A stretch of DNA of 64,000 bases from CALGKJ01 sp049322695 (GCA_049322695.1 JBMORW010000027.1:221508-285507), one strand, 5' to 3'; positions 16,540 through 25,531 are shown, numbered from the stretch's first letter. A program made the numbers and translations. The notes: generated by a model from the sequence alone, not told the origin.

Positions 16540-17076
16540 TTAGCTATATAAATCTTTTTTCATTATTATAAAATCTTCCACATTATTGTTAAGCTTCATG
16601 TACTGGTCTATTGTTCTATGATAATTGAAGCCAAGCCTTTGCCAGAAGCTTTTTCCTATTTTGTTTCCTTCAATTAATCCTACATAAATACGTCTTACAT
16701 CATAGGTTTTATTTAAAAGCTCAATAACTGTGTTTATGGTTTTTTTACCGATGCCCTTGTACTGATGCTTACTGTCTATCAGTATTGACGAAATCCATGC
16801 CTCTTCACAGTTTTCATAATCTATTCTTCCCTTTATTACTCCAATCAGTTCTTCTTGATCTGCAGTCTTAATAAAAAGTCCTGTAAAAAATTCATGACTG
16901 TTTACCAATACCTCCAAATATTTTTCATGAATTTCCTCTAAGGACATAATATGATCAATGCCTGTAGCATACATATTCTGCTCATTTTGATTGTATAGCT
17001 CAAGCACTCTTTCAAGATTTTCCTTGGATATATCTCTGAATAATAGATTGTCTGACTGTAAGCTTATTGTTAGCAT
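16540..17076 (-). CDS. GNAT family N-acetyltransferase
   Basis: 178-residue GNAT acetyltransferase. The acetyl-CoA pyrophosphate loop is QYKGIGKKT (Q/R-x-x-G-x-G) after the beta-4 strand WISSILIDSK, and FWQRLGFNYHRT is the typical C-terminal motif. The substrate is not predictable. The frame starts at 17097, but AAGGTGA inside that extension is spaced for the ATG at 17076 (MLTISLQSDN). It stands alone, convergent with the transglycosylase. Confidence 0.82.
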   Translation of the reverse strand: MLTISLQSDNLLFRDISKENLERVLELYNQNEQNMYATGIDHIMSLEEIHEKYLEVLVNSHEFFTGLFIKTADQEELIGVIKGRIDYENCEEAWISSILIDSKHQYKGIGKKTINTVIELLNKTYDVRRIYVGLIEGNKIGKSFWQRLGFNYHRTIDQYMKLNNNVEDFIIMKKDLYS

Positions 17077-17224
17077 ATATATCACCTTATCTGCCATATT
17101 TGATAATTACATAAAAATGAAAAATATACACAATCGTGTATTTTTAATGCTTTAGATATTATGTAATTCTACACATAGTCATAAAATCCTCTTTTGAAAA
17201 TTTTACATAGTCTACAGTATAAAA

Positions 17225-17316
17225 GCGGCTGTAGCCGCATTAATCAACATATACCTTTTGTGTGAAGAAGATTCCGGCAAGTGTTAACAAAAAAAATGCG
17301 CTGGTGCGCATTTTTT
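17225..17316 (-). terminator. Terminator(s) of the alcohol dehydrogenase gene
   Basis: Arms AAAAAATGCGC (17291-17301) and GCGCATTTTTT (17306-17316) with a 4-nt loop overlap the ADH stop codon, and T8 follows on the minus strand. A second small hairpin, GCGGC-TGTA-GCCGC (17225-17238), followed by TTTTAT, lies beyond it. Confidence 0.8.
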
Positions 17317-18448
17317 ATCTGCCTGTATATATTCTTATAAGCAGCGAACGCATTTCTTCCCTGCTTATACTTACAGGATTGACTCTTGTAGAGCCCTTCA
17401 TGGAATTCTCAATCAAAACATCAAGCTTCTCTTCAAACTCAGTTTTCCCTATGCCTATTTCTCTAAAACCATGGGGTATGTTCAGCTCTCTGTTAAGCTC
17501 AATTATTGCTCTGGTAAAATCAGCTTTTCCTATTCTATTTGCCAGATAATCCAATCTTTCAGCTACCCAGCTGTCTTTAGAATTGTACTCCAGTACAAAA
17601 GGTAATATCACGGCATTAAGCAGACCATGACCAATATCGTACATGCCTCCTACTGCATGAGCTATTCCATGTGCCATACCCAAACCTACATTTGCAAAAG
17701 CACAGCCCGCCATACATTGATAATTATGAACTTTTTGTCTGTGAACATTTTCACCTGTGATGTAGGATGGAGCTAGGTGTTTGAATAATCCCTCAACTGC
17801 ACCTGCCGCAAGACACTCAGCAAAGTCATCACAGTTTTTATTAATAAAACATTCTACAGCATGCGTCATAGCATCCATGCCTGTTTCAGCCACAACATTA
17901 CGCGGCATCGATATGGTTAGATCGCTGTCCAATATTGCTATATCCGGGATGAATGCCTTGGATTTAAGACCGATCTTCAGATTGTCTTTCTCATAAGTAA
18001 TAACGGCAGATCGAGTTACCTCAGTACCTGTTCCTGAAGTACTGGGAACAGCTACCAGCATTGTATGCCTCTTCATTTCAGTAATATCTTCAGCTGCAAT
18101 AGTCATTATATCCAATTCAGGATTATCGTAAAGCAGTACCATGACTTTCGCAGCATCTATAGGTGATCCTCCGCCAACTCCGATAACACAATCAGGCATA
18201 AAGCTCTGCATTACTGAAAGACCTTCCATAACCACCGAAGTATCGGGATTTTTCTTTATACCCGAAAACAGTTTATATTCTATGCCCTTACTTTCAAAAA
18301 TCCTTTCGATTTTGGCTATAACCCCGCTTTTTGATGCTGAGCTTTGTCCTGTCACTATCATGACTCTTTTGACATCCAGCCTTTCTATGTAATCCATAGA
18401 ACGAGTGCCTAATACAATGGCTTCTCCGTGCAGCTTCAATTCTTTCAT
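17315..18448 (-). CDS. Iron-containing alcohol dehydrogenase
   Basis: 377-residue group III (Fe-ADH) dehydrogenase interconverting alcohols and aldehydes or ketones with NAD(P)H. GVGGGSPIDAAK is the nucleotide-binding motif. Metal ligands lie in ETGMDAMTHAVE (Asp and following region) and in MAHGIAHAVGGMYDIGHG (His). PSTSGTGTEVT is the conserved central motif. The start is the ATG at 18448 (MKELKLHG) with AGGAGGTTCAAG before it. It is monocistronic. Butanol or ethanol formation is plausible, but the substrate is not decided by sequence. Confidence 0.92.
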   Translation of the reverse strand: MKELKLHGEAIVLGTRSMDYIERLDVKRVMIVTGQSSASKSGVIAKIERIFESKGIEYKLFSGIKKNPDTSVVMEGLSVMQSFMPDCVIGVGGGSPIDAAKVMVLLYDNPELDIMTIAAEDITEMKRHTMLVAVPSTSGTGTEVTRSAVITYEKDNLKIGLKSKAFIPDIAILDSDLTISMPRNVVAETGMDAMTHAVECFINKNCDDFAECLAAGAVEGLFKHLAPSYITGENVHRQKVHNYQCMAGCAFANVGLGMAHGIAHAVGGMYDIGHGLLNAVILPFVLEYNSKDSWVAERLDYLANRIGKADFTRAIIELNRELNIPHGFREIGIGKTEFEEKLDVLIENSMKGSTRVNPVSISREEMRSLLIRIYTGR

Positions 18449-18569
18449 CTTGAACCTCCTGTACAATTAATTATCAGCTATTTTACATATTATAATTATT
18501 TTACTATAAAAACTCGATAAAAATAATAATCAAGATGCTTTTTAAACATATAAATGGAACACATTCAGA

Positions 18570-18665
18570 TATAATTCATATATTATTAGTGGACAAGAGG
18601 TCATATACAAAAAGCCCATTCAACATACTCTAGAGCTGTACGGCCATGCCGTACAGCATTTTTTT
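18570..18665 (+). ncRNA. Candidate short RNA or leader ending in a strong terminator
   Basis: A plus-strand terminator has no gene upstream on its strand. Arms GCTGTACGGC (18635-18644) and GCCGTACAGC (18648-18657) with a 3-nt loop are followed by ATTTTTTTC. A TATAAT at 18570-18575 could start a transcript of about 80 nt that ends here; no good -35 is present. The methylase gene starts 60 nt beyond, so this may instead be an attenuator. Confidence 0.35.
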
Positions 18666-18726
18666 CGAATATTCCGGCTCATTTAATAATAGATTTCTGG
18701 TATAGTATTAATTCGAGGGTGATTCT

Positions 18727-20718
18727 ATGCATCTATCCCAAGATAATAGTATCGGTGGAAATCTGCGTGAAATCATGACAGAAATAAGAGACTTCCTTCA
18801 CGGTAATGCAAAAGACACTACCGAGGTACAAGACCAGGTTGACTTTGTTATAGGCATCATTCTATGCAGGCAGTATGACAAAAAATATTTGGAGCCTATA
18901 GGCCGACGGCTTTTTTATTATGAAAAGAAAGAAAACTTCCATGTGCTTGAAGAGCGTATCGGAAAATTGCTCGGATGTGTGACATCGGTTTATCCTGGCA
19001 TACTGAATGGAACCTCAGCCTTATATTCCAACAGCAGATTGCTGCCATATATGGTAGAAAAGCTCCAAAATATTGATATCAGTTTCTCTGAATCTCAAGC
19101 ACTTTCCCATGTATATGAATTCCTGGTGCCTAATTCTATAAAAAGCTCCTTAGGCCAGTTTTTTACCCCGGATAATGTATTGGAGGCTGCCGTAAAGCTG
19201 CTTAAGCCTCGCTATGGTGATAAAATCATAGATCCTGCCTGCGGCACAGGTGGCTTCCTGTTAGAATGTCTAAAGTATGCTTCACAGACAGGCCGCTCTG
19301 ATAGCTCGGATGTGAGCCAGTATCTGTACGGAATAGACAAGGATAATAGTATATGCCGCATAGCAAGAGCCGGATTGCTGCTGAAAGATGCAGTTAATGC
19401 AAGAATTTTCTGCGAGGATTCTCTGGATAGTCCTGAAAACTGGTCTGCAGAGACTGTCAAAAATATAGGATTTGAAAGCTTTGATATAGTATTTGCAAAT
19501 CCTCCCTTTGGAGTCAAAATACCTGTCATACAAAAGAACATATTGGAACAGTATGAGTTTGGACATGAGTGGATAAAGCATGGCAATACCTGGAGCAGAA
19601 ATGGAATTAAAAAAAGCGAATGTCCCCAGGTTCTTTTCATAGAAAGATGCTTGCAGCTAATGAAGAATAACGGCAAGCTGGCAATAATCCTTCCCGACGG
19701 CATTCTAAGCAATCCTACAGATGCTTATATCAGACAAGAGCTCTTAAGAAAAGCAGAGCTGCATGCAATAATAGACCTTCCTTTGGATACCTTCCTTCCG
19801 CATACAGCAATGAAAACTCACCTGCTGCTGCTGAAAAAAACAAAGCCTGCAGAAAACTACAGTATTTTCATGGGCTTTCCAAAATACTGCGGTCATGATA
19901 AAAGGGGAAGGAAAACTACTGTAGATGAAATAATCCTTTCTGCCAATAGGTTTGACAAGCATGAGCTGGATTTCGCACAGTCACCTTTGGCATTTATTGT
20001 AAGTAGAAAAGCTATAAAGGAAGATATACTTCTCCCGAAATATTATGAGCCTGAGCTTCCAGTTGAATTAAGCGCACTGCGGCTAAATGGCAGATATGAA
20101 GCTGTTTCATTTAATGATCTGTTAAAGCGCAAGCTAATAGTTATTAGCAAGGGACATGAGATAGGAAGCCGGCATTATGGCAGCGGAGACATTCCATTCA
20201 TACGAACTTCGGAAATATGCAACTGGGAAATATGTGCCGACCCTGTCCATTGTATATCCGAAGAAATATACAAACGTTATTCTGACAAGCAAAACATAAA
20301 GCAGGAGGATATTCTTTTTATAAATGACGGGACCTATTTAATAGGCAGAGCTGCTATGATCACGGATTTGGATACAAGGATAGTATTCCAAAGCCATTTC
20401 AGGAAGCTTACAGTTGCCAAGAACTCCCATATATCTCCTTATCTACTGCTGGGTCTGCTTGGATATAGCTTGGTTCAGAAGCAGATAGCAGCAAAAACCT
20501 TTCGCCAGGGTACAATATCCACCCTTGGAAATCGTCTGTTGGAGGTAATACTTCCAGTGCCTGCAGACAGTGCAGAAAGAGAATATATACATCAGATGAT
20601 ATATGAAATAATAAAGCAAAAAAGAGATGCCAAATATAAAGCACAGAGCTTTGGATTCAATGGCCGCGGAGAAAAACTGATGGGCTGCCCCGGAAGAGGC
20701 TCAATAGGGAATTACTGA
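18727..20718 (+). CDS. Solitary N6-adenine DNA methylase fused to a type I specificity (TRD) domain
   Basis: 663-residue protein combining HsdM-like and HsdS-like parts. Residues about 1-130 form the helical HsdM N-domain; SSLGQFFTPDNVLEAAV and motif I DPACGTGGFL (about 165-175) bind AdoMet; catalytic motif IV is FANPPFG (about 257). From about 440 on, a single target-recognition-like domain follows, with GDIPFIRTSEI, the HFRKLTV strand and a closing RQGTISTLGN...ILPVP segment as in type I S subunits. No restriction endonuclease or HsdR gene lies near. GAGGGTGA precedes the ATG. Orphan methylation or a relic of a type I/IIG system are the options. Confidence 0.85.
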   Translation: MHLSQDNSIGGNLREIMTEIRDFLHGNAKDTTEVQDQVDFVIGIILCRQYDKKYLEPIGRRLFYYEKKENFHVLEERIGKLLGCVTSVYPGILNGTSALYSNSRLLPYMVEKLQNIDISFSESQALSHVYEFLVPNSIKSSLGQFFTPDNVLEAAVKLLKPRYGDKIIDPACGTGGFLLECLKYASQTGRSDSSDVSQYLYGIDKDNSICRIARAGLLLKDAVNARIFCEDSLDSPENWSAETVKNIGFESFDIVFANPPFGVKIPVIQKNILEQYEFGHEWIKHGNTWSRNGIKKSECPQVLFIERCLQLMKNNGKLAIILPDGILSNPTDAYIRQELLRKAELHAIIDLPLDTFLPHTAMKTHLLLLKKTKPAENYSIFMGFPKYCGHDKRGRKTTVDEIILSANRFDKHELDFAQSPLAFIVSRKAIKEDILLPKYYEPELPVELSALRLNGRYEAVSFNDLLKRKLIVISKGHEIGSRHYGSGDIPFIRTSEICNWEICADPVHCISEEIYKRYSDKQNIKQEDILFINDGTYLIGRAAMITDLDTRIVFQSHFRKLTVAKNSHISPYLLLGLLGYSLVQKQIAAKTFRQGTISTLGNRLLEVILPVPADSAEREYIHQMIYEIIKQKRDAKYKAQSFGFNGRGEKLMGCPGRGSIGNY

Positions 20719-20723
20719 ATGTA

Positions 20724-20746
20724 AAATGCGCCATTCAGGCGCATTT
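20724..20746. terminator. Bidirectional intrinsic terminator
   Basis: Arms AAATGCGCC (20724-20732) and GGCGCATTT (20738-20746), 5-nt loop, between the convergent methylase and hemerythrin genes. Confidence 0.75.
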
Positions 20747-20758
20747 CATACAGATAAA

Positions 20759-21145
20759 CTATTTAATTAGCTTGTCCTTTTTGATTACATGGTCGAGCAC
20801 CCAAGTGAATATGAAAGTCAACAGTCCTTCCAGATATTTTTCAGGATCTTTATCTACCAGATCCAAATCCACTTCATCAATTTTCTTTATAAAGGCGTCA
20901 TGCTCTTTTTTTTGCTCATAGTATCCTGAATACTTTACCTCCAGCATATAGTCTTCTTCTGACCTGAAGTGGAATTTAGTATACTCACGCAAATCATCAA
21001 TAATCTGAACCACTTTATCATACTTGTCTACGCTTATGTCATCCCTGAGAAGCTTATAGGCACTGTTTCCGATTTCAAATATATGCTTATGCTGGGCATC
21101 TATCAAATCCACCCCTATTGAGTATTCATCCTTCCAAACCAGCAT
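20759..21145 (-). CDS. Bacteriohemerythrin-like protein
   Basis: 128-residue single-domain hemerythrin, a four-helix bundle that binds O2 at a di-iron site. Ligand motifs seen: IDAQHKH (H19), HFRSEE (H59, E63), and HVIKKD near the C-terminus (HxxxxD). The helix-C motif, normally HxxxH, reads QKKEH here: the first His is Gln78 and only H82 remains. The site may therefore be altered. In anaerobes these proteins protect against or sense O2. It is monocistronic and convergent with the methylase. Confidence 0.88.
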   Translation of the reverse strand: MLVWKDEYSIGVDLIDAQHKHIFEIGNSAYKLLRDDISVDKYDKVVQIIDDLREYTKFHFRSEEDYMLEVKYSGYYEQKKEHDAFIKKIDEVDLDLVDKDPEKYLEGLLTFIFTWVLDHVIKKDKLIK

Positions 21146-21345
21146 GTCTTACACCTCCATATTTTTCTATTTATCTTGTTTTCACTATAGCATAAAATGC
21201 TGTAATTTTCCACCTGTTTCGACAGATATCAACATTGCTCCACCGCCACTCCAGCTGCACAAGCATGAGTTTCACATTACTGTTATAATCAACTGATTTT
21301 GGCAATACTCTATATAGATATAAATTCTACTGTTCGGAGGTACTT

Positions 21346-21693
21346 TTGTTGTTGGCATTCATAAAGGATTACAGCCTGCAGAAAATAAGAATAAAGCTTG
21401 TTATATTATATGCACTGAATGTATCAGATTTATTATTGACCCTTCTGCTTATAAGCACAGGCTGTTTCATTGAAGCCAATTATTTGGTAGCTTCGCTTAT
21501 GCGAAATCCCGCCATATGCCTGCTCGCCAAAATAGCTTTACCTGCTGTTCTGCTGCTTCATATATTTTTGCGCATAAAAAAAGCTACAGTGGCACAACTT
21601 CTTTCATCCAACAAGATAGTTCTTGCCGCTGCAGCATTATATGTATTAATAAATCTATCGCACCTATTTTGGCTTGCTGCTTTAATAATGTAG
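21346..21693 (+). CDS. Small membrane protein, DUF5658-like
   Basis: 115 residues with about three transmembrane helices (roughly 18-38, 55-75 and 88-110). The pattern ALNVSDLLLTLLLISTGCFI followed by EANYL resembles DUF5658, where N-xx-D-xx-x-T and E-x-N-P are conserved; the Pro is replaced here. Function unknown. The start is TTG at 21346 (or the next TTG at 21349), after CGGAGG. It stands alone. The following gap 21694-21973 contains no gene that I can support. Confidence 0.6.
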   Translation: MLLAFIKDYSLQKIRIKLVILYALNVSDLLLTLLLISTGCFIEANYLVASLMRNPAICLLAKIALPAVLLLHIFLRIKKATVAQLLSSNKIVLAAAALYVLINLSHLFWLAALIM

Positions 21694-21973
21694 TTTTTCC
21701 TTTGCTATTTTGAATAACCATTATTATCTGTATCCAAGCTGTTCATAAACCCGATATCCTCTTTTTACTTCTTGTTAGTATCCCTTTCTAATGCATTATA
21801 AGTAGATTCCTTCCAGTGTATTTCATAATTTGCATATAATTACAGCAATCCTGATTTGATTTAGAATCTCTTATAGCAAAAGAGCAATATAAATCAAAAG
21901 TAATGTCATGATAAGTCATATAATCATGCTATAGGGTAATGTTATTTTTTATATCTGAAAGGAGAATGCAAAT

Positions 21974-23086
21974 ATGGAAAAAAGCATGAAAGAAGCAGTA
22001 TACAGACATATTGTAGTTGAAGGAGCATCTTACGAGATAGGGAAAGAACTTGGGGAGTATATAAAACAGTATCATCCTGAGCTTATAGACTTATTTATAA
22101 AGGGCAACGAATATATAAAACCTGCATCAGAAATGCAGGTAGAAAAAACTATAAAACTATTCGAGAAATACTGCCCTAATATAAATAAGGAGGTAAACGG
22201 ATTCGCAGACAGTATAGGAGTAAACCATAAAAGTATAATATATTATTCCTTTTCCAATGTATGCAGCAGCAATTGCGGACATTTCGCAGTACTTCCATCT
22301 AAAACAACTGACAGGCATCTTTATGTGGGAAGGAACTACGAATGGAATACAAATGATGAGCTGAGCCTTATTACAACCAGAGCAAAGGGACTGAATGCGC
22401 ACCTCGGCTTTTCATTACTGCTGTTTGGAAGATATGAGGGCATAAATGAGTATGGTTTGTGTATAACAATGTCAAATGGTGCACCAATGATAAACTCGGA
22501 AGAAGAAGGATTAAGGTTCTGGGCAGTCATACGTATACTTCTGGATATATGCAAGACTGTCGATGAGGCAGTGGAACTTATAAATGAGCTGCCCATTTCC
22601 TCCCATTGCAACCTAATCATAGCAGACAGGAACAACAATGCTGTACTTGCAGAAATCAGCAATTCAACTAAAGCATATAAAAGGATCTCGCCTGACACCC
22701 GCGATTCTTATGTATGCTCTACAAATCACTATACATTAGATGAGTTGCAGAATCATGTAAGAAATAGAATGAGACAATCTATAGACAGGTATAATGCGAT
22801 AAAAGAGTGCATTGATAAAAAAGAGGCTGTCAGTAAGGAAGACTTAAGGACAATTTTGTCCGCACATATGCCCGATGGATTAACTTGCCACTATTATGAA
22901 TACGGTCTGGGTACTTTATGGTCAATATTGTTTGATGTAACGAAAGTTCAGGCGGACGTATGCTTTGGCTCTCCTGTATGCAATAAGTGGTATACCTTTG
23001 ACCTGATGAAAAAACCTGGTATTACTGAATACATAGCCGAACTGCCCTTTGAGACTGCAGATCCGGAAATATGGAAGCACATCTGA
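21974..23086 (+). CDS. C45-family acyltransferase/peptidase (Ntn hydrolase fold)
   Basis: 370-residue member of the acyl-CoA:6-aminopenicillanate acyltransferase-like (peptidase C45) family. Such enzymes cleave themselves so that a Cys becomes the N-terminal nucleophile; here it lies in NVCSSNCGHFAVLPS, most likely the Cys before GHFAV. YVGRNYEWN follows as the typical second motif, and ANLIIAD-like and SNSTKAY-like strands (NLIIADRNNN) complete the fold. GAAAGGAGAATG precedes the ATG. Substrate unknown; amide bonds of small peptides or penicillin-like molecules are possible. It may be transcribed alone. Confidence 0.85.
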   Translation: MEKSMKEAVYRHIVVEGASYEIGKELGEYIKQYHPELIDLFIKGNEYIKPASEMQVEKTIKLFEKYCPNINKEVNGFADSIGVNHKSIIYYSFSNVCSSNCGHFAVLPSKTTDRHLYVGRNYEWNTNDELSLITTRAKGLNAHLGFSLLLFGRYEGINEYGLCITMSNGAPMINSEEEGLRFWAVIRILLDICKTVDEAVELINELPISSHCNLIIADRNNNAVLAEISNSTKAYKRISPDTRDSYVCSTNHYTLDELQNHVRNRMRQSIDRYNAIKECIDKKEAVSKEDLRTILSAHMPDGLTCHYYEYGLGTLWSILFDVTKVQADVCFGSPVCNKWYTFDLMKKPGITEYIAELPFETADPEIWKHI

Positions 23087-23110
23087 TAAAGCAGTCCACA
23101 CCGGAGTATT

Positions 23111-23165
23111 CTTACATATACATACAGGAAGTGCTATAATTTTTATAGTACTTCTTATATGTAAG
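23111..23165. promoter_or_regulatory. Nested inverted repeat upstream of the AraC-type gene
   Basis: Outer arms CTTACATATA (23111-23120) and TATATGTAAG (23156-23165). Inner arms GAAGTGCTATAA (23128-23139) and TTATAGTACTTC (23143-23154), one G-T wobble. It ends 14 nt before the AraC start. It contains CTATAAT, so a promoter within an operator is possible. Confidence 0.45.
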
Positions 23166-23178
23166 GGTGTGAAATATA

Positions 23179-24038
23179 ATGAATTACTATTATGACAGTA
23201 TTTTAAAAGCTGCCGACTATATAGAAAAGAGTCTTACCTCCAGCATTGATTTATCAGATATCATCAAGAATACAGGTTTCTCTCAATTCCATTTTATGAG
23301 AGTGTTTAAGGCTGTTGTTGGCTATACTATCAGCGAATATGTTAGAAGAAGAAAAATGACTGAAGCTGCTAAGCTGCTGATGGATACGGGTATGAAAATT
23401 ATAGATATAGCCGTACTTTTCGGGTATAACTCACAGGAGGCCTTTTCAAGAGCCTTCAAAGAGGTGTTCAATGTACCTCCAAATCTGTTCAGAAAAGACG
23501 GAAAGGCATTAAGGAATCTTGAACAACTGGTCCTGACAAAGAATCTGCTGAAGTTTAAAGCAGAAATAGAAGTAATAGAACCACTCATAATCGAAAAGGA
23601 CAGCTTCCTTTTAGTTGGAATGGAATACCGGGGTAATAACAGCAACTATGAAATACCAAAGCTTTGGAATAAATTCAGAAGCAGAATAAGCAAAATCAAC
23701 TGCAGGGTAAATCATAATGTGACATACGGATTTGAAGATACTGATGAAAATACAAATCCGGGGGATCTCAGATATCTTGCAGGAATTGAAGTCAGTAATA
23801 TAGATTGTATTCCTGATAATATGGTTATCCGCAAGGTGGAAAAATCAAGTTATGCTGTATTCCCTATCAAAGCAATAGTGGACAGTATACCCAAAAGCAT
23901 TCGCCAGATATATACAGTATATATTCCAAATCAAACCTGAAGCTTAAAGGAAATTATGATTTTGAGTTTTATGATAGCGATTTTACAGCTAATAGAGAGG
24001 ATTCTTATATGTATCTCTATATTCCGATTGAGGATTGA
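23179..24038 (+). pseudogene. AraC-family regulator with GyrI-like domain, interrupted by a frameshift
   Basis: The uninterrupted frame ends at 23940 (253 residues). Residues 1-110 are two AraC helix-turn-helix motifs (IIKNTGFSQFHFMRVFK and IAVLFGYNSQEAFSRAFKE); from about 132 a GyrI-like ligand-binding domain begins. After VYIPN the frame reads QT-stop, but the -1 frame continues NLKLKGNYDFEFYDSDF and MYLYIPIED to a stop at 24036-24038, which is the expected GyrI-like C-terminus. One base lost near 23930 (AATCA for AATTCA) explains it. Either the gene is inactive or the base is a sequencing error. GTAAGGGTGTG precedes the start. Confidence 0.8.
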
Positions 24039-24068
24039 TTTCATAATTATAATATAAGGAGGTAGTAT

Positions 24069-25025
24069 ATGAGTATTGATTTTAATACTTTGGCAGCTTT
24101 ATACAGCACAAAAGCAGAGGATATAAAGAAAATTAACGGCGGTAATTATAACCAAGCTTATGAGTTTGAACATCTGGGTGAAAAATACATATTAAGAATC
24201 AGTCCTGAAGAGGGAGAAATTACACATTTGGAGCAAATAATGAAATATATGTATAAGCATAACCAGCTTGGATCTTCTGTGGTTGTTCCTGTGAAATCTG
24301 TAAATAACTCATTTGTTGAGACCATAAACGATGGAGAAAATGAACTGCTGGTAACAGTTCTGAAAAAAGAACCTGGAAATACCTATGAGGATTTTGACAA
24401 TAACACTATTTCTGAAGGTATTTTCTACAAAATCGGAAGAAATCTTGCAGTGCTGCATAATAATTCAAGTCACCTAGAACACGAAATGAGTAATCTGGTG
24501 AACTGGTATGAAAAGGATAGCTGCTTTAATATATTAGGTGAACTTGAAGAAGCTGAAGCTGGAGTTGCAGAGAAATACTATAAGTATAAAGCTTTATGCC
24601 TGGATATCCCCAAAAATAATGAAAACTATGGCATAATACATGGAGATCTGCATTTTAGCAACATTATAATTAACCATGAAGCTGAAACTGTTTGCTACTG
24701 TGATTTTGATGATAACTGTAAAGGCTTTTATATTATGGATGTTGCTATGATATTTTTCGACCTTAAGGTTGTACTCAGCTGTGACAATAAGCAAGAAGCA
24801 ATGTGCAGATATATGCAGCTTATCCTGCAGGGCTACAATGACATCTCTGCACATGAAAAAGCAGCTGTTAAAAAGCTGGAAAACTTTCTCAAGCTGTTAG
24901 AGATAAGCCTGTATATTCAATACAGTAAATACTACGACGAAAATGATACTGAGGATACATGGTTAAACAGGTTCTGTAAGGATAGAAGAAAAAGAATTAT
25001 TATGGATATTCCTTATTTAGACTGA
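24069..25025 (+). CDS. Aminoglycoside phosphotransferase-family kinase
   Basis: 318-residue APH/choline-kinase fold enzyme. The nucleotide-binding N-lobe has GGNYNQAYEF and EKYILRIS (Lys-equivalent region). The catalytic loop is IIHGDLHFSNII, and the Mg-binding motif is CYCDFDDNCKG (DFD in place of DFG). The substrate could be an amino sugar, homoserine, choline or an antibiotic; sequence does not decide. AGGAGGTAGTAT precedes the ATG. It lies 30 nt after the frameshifted AraC gene, which may once have controlled it. Confidence 0.82.
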   Translation: MSIDFNTLAALYSTKAEDIKKINGGNYNQAYEFEHLGEKYILRISPEEGEITHLEQIMKYMYKHNQLGSSVVVPVKSVNNSFVETINDGENELLVTVLKKEPGNTYEDFDNNTISEGIFYKIGRNLAVLHNNSSHLEHEMSNLVNWYEKDSCFNILGELEEAEAGVAEKYYKYKALCLDIPKNNENYGIIHGDLHFSNIIINHEAETVCYCDFDDNCKGFYIMDVAMIFFDLKVVLSCDNKQEAMCRYMQLILQGYNDISAHEKAAVKKLENFLKLLEISLYIQYSKYYDENDTEDTWLNRFCKDRRKRIIMDIPYLD

Positions 25026-25095
25026 TGAATCCACAATAAGACTAAGACAAAGGGACAGGCATGACTGATCTCTTGCACCAGTAAAAAAAATAAAA

Positions 25096-25125
25096 AATCC
25101 AAGAACATTTGAAATGTCTTGGATT
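25096..25125 (-). terminator. Intrinsic terminator of tRNA-Leu(GAG)
   Basis: Arms AATCCAAG (25096-25103) and CTTGGATT (25118-25125) with inner ACAT/ATGT pairing, then a run of T on the minus strand (A-rich 25083-25097 on plus). Confidence 0.75.
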
Positions 25126-25137
25126 GCTAAATTTCAA

Positions 25138-25220
25138 TGGTGCGGTCGATGGGACTTGAACCCATACGGTCTCCCACACGCCCCTCAAACGTGCGCGTCT
25201 GCCGATTCCGCCACGACCGC
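25138..25220 (-). tRNA. tRNA-Leu, anticodon GAG
   Basis: Minus-strand 83-nt class II tRNA including encoded CCA. Acceptor GCGGTCG pairs with CGACCGC; the D-arm has GGCAGACGC; anticodon stem CACGT/GCGTG encloses loop TTGAGGG, giving GAG; a long variable arm (TGGGAGACC region) and T-loop GTTCAAGTC follow. It reads CUC and CUU codons. Confidence 0.96.
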
Positions 25221-25230
25221 ATTTTGGAGT

Positions 25231-25300
25231 TTTGTGACGTACATTAGTTGAGGAGTTACGTCACAAAGTATATTATATATACAAAAGCTTTGAGTGTCAA
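25231..25300 (-). promoter_or_regulatory. Consensus promoter and leader inverted repeat of tRNA-Leu(GAG)
   Basis: Minus strand: TTGACA (25300-25295), 17-nt spacer, TATAAT (25277-25272), a perfect sigma-A promoter. Start would be near 25265. Arms TTTGTGACGTA (25231-25241) and TACGTCACAAA (25257-25267) form an 11-bp repeat covering the start site and leader. Confidence 0.8.
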
Positions 25301-25531
25301 TAGCTTTTTTAGGCAAAAAGCCAATGTTTATACATTGAGTATACTACGATGTTAATGAATCAGCCGTGAGTATGATAATAGTATTTCACTGGGGTTGTTC
25401 ATAAAAACTTGCACTCTGCATAACTGTTTTTCTAACATGTGGCAGACTACATGGGTACGGGAAGCGATTGCACCATATTGAGCAATAAGTACAAAATTTT
25501 CTTGGATTTTTTACTGCATTGAATGATTCAA
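25301..25531. other. Intergenic stretch with no recognised feature
   Basis: I see no gene, RNA or clear repeat between the tRNA promoter and the end of the oligopeptide-binding gene. The part around 25440-25490 is slightly richer in G+C and could be a decayed remnant, but no protein similarity is visible. Confidence 0.4.
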
